64,000 nucleotides of DNA from Steromphala cineraria (taxonomy: Eukaryota > Mollusca > Gastropoda > Trochida > Trochidae), in NCBI GenBank assembly GCA_916613615.1, contig OU744721.1, positions 83,891,060 to 83,955,059 on the forward strand, written 5' to 3'. Position 1 is the first letter of the stretch. Each line of letters opens with the position of its first letter. Shown here in pieces: positions 42,201 through 54,200 of this stretch. Made by a program: the position numbers and the translations under genes. A model generated the notes under the pieces. It ran no database searches. It was not told where the DNA came from and saw only the letters and a list, made by a program, of their open reading frames with translations.

Positions 42201-45200
42201 TGCAACTAGTCTAGTACAATCACCAATATACCTTCCTTTCATAAAACCCCTTTGATCATCACTTATGATAGTTGGTAGAATTTTCTTTATACGGGATGCT
42301 ATAGTTGCTGAAGCAATTTTATATGAAATATTAAGAAGGGAAATAGGTCTATAGTTTTTAATGTATTCTCTGGACTTTCCCGATTTTGGTAAACATGTGA
42401 TAAGGCCTTGTTTTTGACTTATTGAGAGTTCCCCATTTAGATAAGCAAAATTTAAAGAATTGATCAAAAAGGAATGTATATCTCCCCAAAAGAACTTGAA
42501 AAATTCGGTTGTATATCCAGAGGGTCCGGGGCTTTTATCATTTTTCATTTGTTTGAGAGCATTAAGAACTTCTTCATATTGAAATCTTCCTTCAAGTGAT
42601 TCAGCATGTTCAGTGGATAATTTTGGTATATTTGATTCTTTAAATAATTCATCGAGTTTGACATCCTTTGAACTTTGAGAAGAGTATAGTGTCTTATAGT
42701 AGCAATGGACATGTTTTATGATTTGTTCCTTACCAGTCACTAGTGTGTTTTCATCTTTTAATTTAGTTATTGCTTTATTAACAAATTTTTGTTTTTCTAA
42801 AGAAAGAAAGTATTTTGTTGGTTTTTCTCCTTTCTCTTTCCAATTTGCTTTAGCTCTTACCATTATTCCTTCTGTTTTAACTTTATTTATTTCTAATTGT
42901 TGAATTTTAAGTTCATTTATCTGTTCAATGATTTCCTTTTTTTCTTTTTCATTATTTTTCTCATCCAATAAGGTTTCCAAACTTTCAAGTGATTCATCTA
43001 TTTCTTTTTCTTCTTTTAATCGTTCACGTTTTTTAATAGAGGAATACTTTATAGTTAACCCCCTTATATTACACAGCAATACTTCCAAAAATAGTTGATC
43101 GTTGATAACTAAGTGTTTGTCGCCATCCGCATCTACTCTACTGTATTCATCGAATGTATCTCTTATCATTTGTTTAACTTTGCATACATACTCTGGATCA
43201 TGTAATAAACTATTGTTAAATTTCCAGAACCCACGACCCCTTTCAAGTTTGGTGAACTGTAGTTCCAGTAATATCAAGGAATGGTCTGACCTATAACTTG
43301 TTAAAATTTCAGATGAAAGAACTGATTGTTCTAGGTTTCTACTGATCAAAAAGAAATCTAACCTAGCTTGTTTCAGAGGGTTGGATTTCCTCCATGTGTA
43401 TCTTTTTGTACCTATGTTAGCCTCACGCCAAGGATCGTATAGATTGAGTTCTTCTGACATATCAATTACAATGTCCCTTGCTTTGGGATTATTTACGTGC
43501 TTATAGTTGTATGTATCTAATTCTTGATTTTGTACAAGATTAAAATCTCCACACATAATATTAACTTCACAATCGAGTTTATTTATTAGAGATTTAATAT
43601 GTGTGTAAAAGCCTGGTGTATCAACATTTGGACCATATATATTTGTAATGGTAAAAACATCATCATTGGTTCTTACTTTAAGAATCAAGAAATTTCCGTT
43701 TTCATTGTCACAAATTTCATCTTCTATCGTGAAGTTAAAGTTATTCTGGAACAAAATTGCCACCCCCCTTGATTGACTACTAAAGGAACTAAATCTAATT
43801 TCTGATCTCCATTCGGTTATAATTTTCTGCTCTTTCTCTTTTGTGAAATGAGTATCTTGGATACAGTAAATGTTTCCTTTTTTTTGCTTCAAATTTCTAA
43901 ACACATCTCTTCTTTTCTTCTCATTATTTAGTCCTTGACAGTTTGAACAAAATATTTTCAATTTATCTACCATTGTTGAGCATTCTACGAGTCTTCACGG
44001 AAACCAACATAGTGGATGTAAGATTGTATGACCCAATTTTCTTTTGTAAACATGATACGAGAGTAGTGAATAAAGTGATTCTATAAGTGCTGAACAAAAA
44101 ATGAAACAAAAAAGAATACATCTGCTTCCGACTGGTAGCAACACGAGCAATACTGCTAACCCACAGTATATAGATTGATAAACATAACTTCTAAGATCAG
44201 TCTATGTATGTGTTGTGGAACCAATTTACTTATACTAAGTGAATTTGGTATTTAAATAGTTCTACTTACAGTTCGATATGCTGTTAATGTCCTTTTTGTC
44301 CAAGAATTCACAATTGTTGTCACAATCACAAATCACGGAATGAAAGAAAACACAAGTCGAGTCCTTTGAGCAGGTCGCAACTTTAACCCCAATGCGTCCA
44401 AGGTGAGACGGTAACACGTGGTTTGATGTGCACGGAGCGCACGGGGTGTTTGTAGTGCTACTTGTTGTGAAACTGTCTTTGAGTGTTTTAGCGTAGTGAA
44501 CAATTTATAACATACTTAGAACTTATATAAAAGATAAAAGACGTTAATTATGTAAAACAATTGGGTTCTTTTGCTTAAGCCTAGAATTTAATGCTTTAAA
44601 AACGTAAAAGTAGCGTTAACAAACTCGCTTAAGACAGCTACGTCCCATAAGCAGCATTTTTTCATCACTGTGAAAAATATTCCAAAAACAAATGCAAGTG
44701 AAATGTGGAGTTAATCATACGGTTTCCATGTTGAAGTGGGGTTATGGGGTTCTTTTACCTCAAGAACGACATCGATCCCTACAACACGTACACGGGTCCA
44801 GAGCTTTTGTTGATCTCTCGTGTTTCGCCCAGTTTATATGATTATTTCATTTTGGAGATAAAATAGATTCAAAGTTTTAATGAAAGGTTTTTATTTGGAA
44901 ATGTTTCAAGTTTCAAGTATAAGAGCATTGGAAAAAAACCACATTATTATATTTATATGTTTACATTCTATGCACTGATGTTAAGTTATTTGGCCTTGAA
45001 GCTGATAACAAAATCTGGAAACCTTGAAACTATTATGAAACCTTGGAAGAGAAATACGTTTCTTATAGATAAATCACATAATTGAATTATTACAAAGGAA
45101 CATCATTGGCTGGTTCCAATTGGCACTAATCTCACTCGACAGCCAAGAAGAATATAATGTTTGTTTTGCGTAAGCTATTTCCACTATTTACAACTTCAAA

Positions 45201-48200
45201 CATCCCGTAACTCATGGGGAATTAACTCTGCACGATTTCAACCAGAAGTCCTTTATTTCACTTCAAGGGGAATTATATATCTGATCAACAAACGAAACGA
45301 AAAAATATTTCCTCAGAGAACATATGCTTCTTATCTTTGAATCAGTAAGAAGGGGAGGTAACTCTCTCCATCTATGTCTAACCTGATACACATGTTTAGA
45401 GAGCTCAAAGATCCAAGGCCTGAAGCCTCTTGAGGCCACCATAATGACTAATGGAGCATTGTAAGCATACATGTAAACTTGAACACCAATTGGATTTAAT
45501 CGTAAAAACACATGATGGGTGTCTATGGCTCCACCTGGTGATGGGAATGGTAAGCTGATGGAAGCGTGAATCACTCAACCGTGTCTAGAGTATGTGTGGT
45601 CCCAGAACAGAGGAATAATGTCAGCAACAGGGAACTCTATAGTCCTCATGGCTTCTCCTGCCTCCACATCAAACACTCCCAACAAAGAGACCTCACTCAA
45701 AAGATTCCAAAACATCTCTCTAATGTTTGAACCTCAAAGTTTTTCTTTTCTTCTTTTGATGAAATATTATTTACTTTTAAGATTTTTTTCAATTCCAGGT
45801 GCTGTAAATATCATCTGCAATGATTTTATTTCAATAATCGACTTAAGATCCTTCTGTTTTGAGAAATTAAAAAAATCTTTTCTTTGAACCACAAGGACTC
45901 TAGGATGATGCTGATTCAGATAACTACTGAAAAACACTTAACCCAAAAATTATGTGTACACAAACTAAGCAACGTATTTAGAACAGAAGCAAGCATCAAT
46001 TAACCACCAATGGTCAAGTAACCAAACCAGGCCACACATAATGGAGTTACTCTGCTTTTAACCCGTATAGTCTCATTTTACCTGGCATAGTGACGACCTG
46101 CTCCTAACCTAAATATTTCAATCAGAGATTTTTACTGAAAAGTATGAACTTTCTTATGTTTACAAATACCATGCTCATTTCTTGTATTGAATACGTAGGT
46201 AGAAAAAATTGCTAAAGAGACATTCTAGATGTTGAAACCATCAAGAAGAGAGAATGTTACATGGATAATAACTTCTTTATTGTAGACACTCCATTGAAAA
46301 TAACATTTCACAGCGTTTGTCTTGAATGATGATAAAGATTATCAGATTTACTGTATCCTGAAATTTATTTTACTATTTGAACTACTCTTAGCTACATTAA
46401 AGTTTATTTGTACTTTTAGAGAAAGAGACCTTTTAAAAATGTTACAGTACTTAGACAAAGCCTTTTTTAATTAAAATGAAAATTTATCAAAATATTATCT
46501 GTTATCAACGTTCATGATTTTATTTACAATGAGAATTTTTCAAATATCATCCCTTGAAAACTTCTAGGATTGTGTTATATTCAATGACAACATTATGATT
46601 TCAACATTATGATTGACCAACTCCATGAAGGAATTCTCCCCACTATAACCTACAGTGAACCCAGACAACCTGAGCTCCATGTTTACTATAAAATGAGCAA
46701 CATGCCCCTGAGAACCCCGGTCTGTGTCCCGTACATGCTATAAAATACCTATCAGATACCTACATACACACAAGGTGTTTATATTGCTCTATATATAGGC
46801 TCCATGTTGATCAAATCTAAACCATGTGAAATTAATGGGAACCATTCCCCCTCACTGCTATTATTGTGGTTTATATATGCTGAAGATATTCCTCATATGT
46901 TGGTTTTGCAGCAAAAGAAATATTTTGACAATGTGCATTTTTTTGCCATATTTATTGACACAAAAATGTTTTTTTTCTTACCAAAGCAGTGTCTTAGCAT
47001 ACTGGTATTTACTTAGCATCTGTTTCTCTATTCACTACTGCAACTAAGCTATATTTGTACTGGCTATGCTATAAGTAGACAAGCAATGCTAAAGATATAG
47101 CACAGGAAGTCAATGGGTAGTGGTTTTGCACATTATCATTTAGGCGGGCTAGTTTTTTCTGTGAAGTACAAAAAGTTTACAATGCTCTGGGTTCATGCTG
47201 CATAACAAACATCATTCACTTGCATTTTTTCAGGCTCTTTCAATCAATTAGTAACTTTTTTAAAAGTGCTAATTTTCCTCTTAGCGCAAAAATCTTTATT
47301 TGATAAAATATATTCCTATCATTCTTCACTTAAAAAGGTTTTCAAGCTCTTTCAGTTGTGAAATATTGTCTAATCGTAATACTTCTTAAATTTGTCTAAA
47401 ACATAAAGGGGAAAGTTAGAATAGTCATACAACAAATCAAATGAGATGTAAAGAACCATTCTGTCATTTACATAATGATGATACGACAATACCATCTGTA
47501 TTCCCACATCATTTGTATTTATGTAAATATTCTAAAAATAATGAACTTGAATGCCTCTTATTAACATGTGCCCTCTAGAAAACTGAAAGAATAAGTTTCA
47601 ATACATCTCTTGAAATATAAACCATAGAACTTTTATTCTATATCATATTAACAACAACTAATGCCTCTCAAAGAAATAATACATCTCCAATAATTTTTAT
47701 CTATTAAGCTTTTACTCCAAAAACAAATCACATAACTTCCATGATAGATACACTGTACAAGTCTTCACAGACACCCCTTATGAACATGACAAAGAAAAGT
47801 TCAAAGAGTTCCCCATAGAACACAGTTGAAAATCAGGAGGAGCCAATTGTCTAACAAAACTGTCATGTAGATAAAACAAAGCCTTCAAGCCATAGATCTA
47901 TCACATTTCAATAACAGAAAAGGAACAGATTCATAAATACAAAATTCCACATATTCACAACAAAACATATTCCTTTAATGACAGTCAATAACAGACTGTT
48001 AACAGCAACAGACCAAGATGTTGCCTCAATCATATTTTAACTTCTATCCAAAGAAACAAAAAAATAAGAAATATGAAAATTTTAACTAAAAAATTAGATA
48101 TTAAAGAAAAAATAAATTGAGCTACCTTCGTTTGATCTTCATGATGGCGGGCTAGAGCTGGCACCTCACACAGTACAGAGTACACTAGCTGGTTCTATCC

Positions 48201-51200
48201 TACAATACACTGACTGAGCTGCTGGATCTGTGCAGGAAGTCAAGTCGTGCCTCAATGAATGGGGCATGAGACCAGCACACTCTAAATCTACTCTCGACAA
48301 GCGGTGACAACTGCCTCCCGACAATCGCTGACAACTCGCTAATAATTGGAGCTTTTGTTTTAGCCTCTAAGCCGCTGTTCAGTTCTACACAGGGATTTAT
48401 AGTAGCGTCATCTCTCGTCATTTCCGAGCTGGTGGTCACCCCACGTGTTGGTCCCCCTCCCCGGCAGACTAAATCACTTGTAGTGTTGACTTAAGACTGG
48501 GTTCAAACCCGGGAAACAATAGTCCTGTCTGTGACAACTCACTCACTAATTATAGAACTCCGGAAGGCTACAGTTGAAATTGTTTGTATTTATTTATATT
48601 TTATGTCTCATTGTACTTTTATTAGATTATTACATAATTTCATATAATGCAATTAAATGATGTTATTAATTTGGTTTTATTCACATGTGACAATCAAGAT
48701 CATTTATATAATTTTTCTTGCTAGGGAAAATTCAAATTTTTTCTCATTTCGAAATTCTCATTCATTCAAGTATGAAAGAGCAGGCAAAAAAAAGAGAATT
48801 ACAGAAAAAAAGAAAGAAATTAAGATAACACGATAACAATGTTTATTCATACAATCTAAAGATGAAGTAAATCATGATATTAATGGGCAATCCAAAGTAT
48901 TCAGATAGGTGAAGTCCCAATGCTAATTGAGGGAACAAAAGGTTTCTCAGGAAACTATTGCACAAAGTTTCATCAGACTGACGGCAAGAAGTGAGAATGA
49001 CGGGTCTGAAATCAGAACTAGAATAGAACTCTCTGCATCATGGGAAATCCTAACTGTTTCCTGTGCGTCTTATCTTTCAAGTTGATAACATGTGTCACCA
49101 ACCCATGTGATATTATTGTCATATGTCACCAAAGTCATAAATAAACATGATATCAACATGTCATATGATAACAACTACACTGTGTTTAACATCATAACTC
49201 ATGTTCCTGAATTGCAAAGCAAGCAAATGAGATCATTCATTCAGAAAGAGTACAAAAAGATTTATAGAACGAAAAGTACAAACACAAAAACATTGATTAT
49301 CAATCAAATAGATACAAACAAATTAAATGTGGAAAAACTATGATGTATTCAATGAACACAGATACTCAAAGGCTCTTATCAGAGTTTTTTTTAGGAACTG
49401 CATTTTCTAAATCAAATAGATTAAGGGCAAGATATATATGTAACAAGAAAATGCTGTGAGTTACCTATTGTGGTATAAGTGGACAGGTAACAAACACAAG
49501 AATACAGAAAATGATTTAGATCATAAATAGATGTCAACTCAAGAGGACAGCCCTGGCATGTTCAAGTACTAAATGAGAAACCACTGCTGGAGAATAAATC
49601 CTTCATATACTAAACTTACATTTCTTGTTTCAATGACCTAACCATTAATTAATACATTCAGTTTGGAATATTTTCATTTCGTAAGTGCCAATTTGATTAT
49701 GTCAACGACAATTGATAAACTTTATATGCCGAGAAACTTCTTATATGCACGCTAAAAGCATGTATGATTTTGTTTACCTCAGCTGTATGTTTATTACTGA
49801 ATAATGAGGAGATAATCATTAGAAGTATCTAATAGAAACTAAGATAAGATGCAATATGATAACTTAAATATTTTGAAAAAGATTAAGACACCTTTCAATT
49901 GATATCAATCAAAATCTAAACCTAAATATGACTTATTTCTCTAAAACCTTTTTTATCAAAATAATCATTGACTTTTCATAATTATTACGAAAAAAGAAAT
50001 AAGAAGGAAAAATGTTTCATAATTGTGGTCCAAATCTATGACGATGATTATTACAGATATAAAATTGTTCATGTTTCTTACTTTGACCTTTTTGTCTCAC
50101 ACAAACTATTTCATTTTCTTTATTTTCTAAGAAATTACTAAATCATCATAACAAACTAATAACCTCATATTCTTATATATTGATATGAACTATCAAAACA
50201 TTTCAAATACTCAAAAAATAATAAAATATCTCTAAGTTATATACCCCCCTTCTCAATCTGCCCCAGCACTAGAAGGTGATGTCGGGTGATGTCAGGTGAC
50301 ACCGTGTTCCCCATCACCACCCTCCATTGCCTCCCTCCCGCGTGTTCATCACTTGTACATCTCCTCTACTTGAACTGATGGGAGTTTAAACTACCTAAAG
50401 TCCCTTTCTTATTTTCCATTCAAGTTCATCAAATTCCCATAACCCTAAATCCTCCCATTGAAACACACAATGCTAGGATGTACTGTATCTTTACCATTCA
50501 CTTCCAACTGTCTGGAAAATCATAACAGAAATAAAGACTAACCCTTCCAAATCATCATCGCTGCTTCTTTTATATTTCTCTAGCTGAGCATCACGTAAAA
50601 CGTAAATGTTATGCACCTAGAGGTCATTCCTCTTTATGTACCACTCAACTGTGTAATCATGTATGTAAATACAGGTGCATCATTTTACTTACGTACTTAC
50701 AGAGGGAAGTTGATGGGATGCACTCAAAATAAAGTCCTGAAGACTACATAAGAAAGTTTTTTTTCTGTGCACTCACATAAAAATTAAAAGTCATCCATCA
50801 CATATCATACATATTTTACTTACTTATTTACATAGAGAAGTGGATGGATTGTACTCAAAATAAAAAATAAAAAATTATTAGTCTACCTAAGAAAGTTTTT
50901 TTTCCGCACTTAGATAAAAACGTAAATGTTATGCATTTTCAGGTCATACATCATTTTACTTACTTACTTACATAGAGAAGTGGATAGTACTCACTATAAA
51001 CTACCTAAAGACTACATATTAAAAGTCATGAAGACTACATAAGAAAGTTTTTTCTGTGCACTCACATAAATGTAATTGTTTTGCATTTACATGTCATACA
51101 TCATATATAATACATATTTTACTTACTTACAGAGGGAAATCGATTGGGGTTCACAATAAACTTCCTAAAGACTATGTAAGAAAGGTTTTTTTGCTGTGCA

Positions 51201-54200
51201 CTCACTTAAAACATAAATTTTAAGCATTTACAGGTCATACATCATATATATCATTTATATTTTACTTGCTTACTTACATAGAGAAGTGGATGGATTGTAC
51301 TCACAATAAACTACCTAAAGACTACATAAGAAAGGTTTTTTTTGCTGTGCACTCACTTAAAATGTAAATGCACTTGGATAAAACGTAAATGTTATGCATT
51401 TACAGGTCATACATCACATATCATACATATTTTACTTACATACTTACATAGAGAAGTGGATAGTTTGTACTCACAATAAATTTTCTGTAGACTACCTAAG
51501 AAAGTTTTTCTGTGCACTCAACATAAGGACAGTGGAGGTTACATGGACAGTTGCTAGAGAACTGATAACTGATTTATGTATATATGGTCCACTTGTATTC
51601 AAACTGGATATTTGTCTCGCTTTGTGCGTAACACTGATCTACAGATGTTACAACTGTAAACTGATACTGGAGTATATTTATGAATGGTTTCTACAGGTGT
51701 GGTAGGATGGACAGTTGACAATGACATAAACTAGCTTTAGATTAGATTATGTTTTCCTATTTCCTTGAAGAATATACCCCAGACACAAGCTGTAATATAC
51801 CACCATTTATATATGTTTTCATTTCCAGGAGAATTCCAGTATATTGTGTCTTGGTATTTTGGATCAACTTGGCTGCGATTTTAATAATTTGATAGTTTTT
51901 GTATGGAATCGTAATTAACTGCTGTGAGTAATATCATTCAAGATTACCCAATCAATCAATTGACATTTCTAAAAAGAGTAAGGTGCCAACAACCATTATC
52001 AAAAGCCAAAGCATATAAAGAAATTAAATTGGTTGATAAGGTGGTATTGAATTGTTGTCAATAAGAGCATTTTGAAAAACTTAGACGTTGTAGGAAAACA
52101 TTAGAGACAATAGGTAAGAAATACAGAATATGGACAAACTTAAAGACCTCTAACATGTGAGTACACTGGACTTGTCTTTTGTGATCCAATGATTACTTAA
52201 CTAGGAGTGTAGTATTTACACTATGACAAAATTGAGAGATATATATTTTTGAATCCGCTACTCTATGTCATGGTTTTGACATGTTTAGATTCAGCAGATA
52301 GAAGTAATTGTAGTAATACGCTAGAAACATTAGCAAAATAAGAATTTTTAACTTGGGAATCAGTTAGTTCAAATAACCATGTGTATTAATAAAAAAAAAA
52401 ATCATTTTTTTCATAGATTTCTTAATAACTTTAAAAGCAAATTTTATGAATAATTGATTTTTCTTGATAAAGTTAATTGAAAAACTGTTTCAATTTTACA
52501 GTCATATCATGATTTCTGTGGATGAATAACTCTGAAGATATGAGTTAAATTTTATGTTGACTTAACACTGAACACTTAGTCACCAAGGTCATAATATAAA
52601 GCAAATCTCACCGATCGAAATTGGCAATACAGAAATGATATTCCATGGTCCAACATCAACTGAATCAGCACAACTCTTAAAAAGAATTTTCTTTTTATTA
52701 TTAACTCCCTAGACTCCAATGACACATTGTTTTACACAAACAAACCTGCAGATCTAGAAGATATGATTGCTTACAGTGAGAGAGTAAGTCCCAGCATGTA
52801 AAGATAAGAATGCTCACCTGTAGATACATGCTTGCGGGTCTGAACGTCGTTAATCACAGGTAAGTCAACAAACAATTCACAAACAAGCACAAACTTCTTA
52901 TCAGTCTCAACTTTAACAATACAAAGCCTTGATAGAATCACAGGTCACAATAATCCACAAGGAAAACATAATTCCACAAGAATTCAATTCCCACAGATTC
53001 CTCGGGTATTATATCAATTGGAAATGTAATAAATATCGGCGGTCTGAATGCCAGCACTACCCCTGAGAGAGTGGGTACACAAACAGGACTACACTGCACC
53101 CGTCGTCCCACAACAGCTTTCTATGGTTCCCCTTTCAGTGGATATATGAGTAAGCATGACCTCACGCAGGTAGAATACTATTACTATGGGTCTACAGATA
53201 TGGGGGAGCACTCCATAAACATTGCTACCCCCTTCATTCACCCGCGTGTCAATAAACAAATATCCTCCCTAAATGTCTCTATGATGATACCTTTGTTAAA
53301 TTGAGGTTTAGGTTGAGAGTGACGGAGAACTAAATGTTATGACATGGCTTCCCCCCTCTACCCCTCATTAAGGACATGTGATAGGCTTGAATGTTAGGCG
53401 TGTGCAAGTTGCAGCTTGCAGTAAAAACATCGTCCCCAGATGGGTATGTTGTCTCTTTGAGTTCAAGATTTATGTTCTTTTCATCATCTTGTATTCAGTT
53501 GTCGACGCTTTTATTCTAATTATTTTCCTAAGCATTCCTCAGAGTTTTTGTAGTCAAGTATATCAAAGGGAGAAATTTTTATTGGCTCTAAAAAGACAAC
53601 ATTTCCAAATATGTAATTGCAATTGTAATTTTTAAGATATTTATGTCAAAAACAGCAGGGAAGATAATTAATATTCCTTAATTTAACATATTCTAATTAA
53701 AAACAAAACTGAGAGTTCTGTATTATGCTTATGTTATTTGTTGTAATGAATATGCTATAAATACAGAAAAATTAGGAAAAATTCAATTAGAAAATTCATA
53801 AATTGGAAGTGTGCATGTTCTGTTAATGAGACGTTGATTAATTGGCCAGGTTAAGGCTCTGACAGGTAATAACGATATGCTTACAAATGTATAAACTGCA
53901 TGTTGATCATAAATTACTGTCAATTACAGATATCATAAAGAAAACAAGATGATATGTCTAAAGATTAATGACGATATTAAATCTTGGTGCAATTTATGGC
54001 ATGTTTACTAATTAACCGAACATATCTATATCATATTGAATTAATCATTTTCCATGTTAATCATTATCAGAGGTCATTTTATGTCTGTCATTCAGAATGT
54101 AGAGCACTTTTAAATAAAATGTCTTCTAAGTTTAGAACATGTTGCCATGACTAGATGCATTAATTCTTTTAAATAGCTACTAAATCAAATCTATTTACTA

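Larger units (their letters stand above)
40040..44818 (-). mobile_element. Full insertion of an L1/Tx1-like non-LTR retrotransposon
   Basis: The insertion is 4779 bp and lies in the sense orientation within the long 5' intron of ankfn1. In element order it has about 845 nt before the main ORF, a 1265-codon endonuclease/reverse transcriptase ORF, and a 136-nt 3' tail containing AATAAA (plus 40064-40069) and ending in an A-rich tract (poly-T on plus from 40040). It is bounded by two identical 405-bp direct repeats. There is no LTR-retrotransposon signature such as integrase or protease. L1/Tx1 clade assignment rests on ORF organisation and the C-terminal Cys/His motif. Confidence 0.93.

Noticed and set aside
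39635..45223. Interpretation of the 405-bp repeats as long terminal repeats
   Set aside because: The internal ORF is a LINE-type endonuclease/RT with no integrase or protease, one end is an A-rich tail, and the repeats lack TG...CA ends, so target-site duplication fits better.
45263..45574. 103-codon minus-strand ORF next to the LINE's right repeat
   Set aside because: No recognisable family and no splice or start evidence. It lies inside an ankfn1 intron and outside the insertion.
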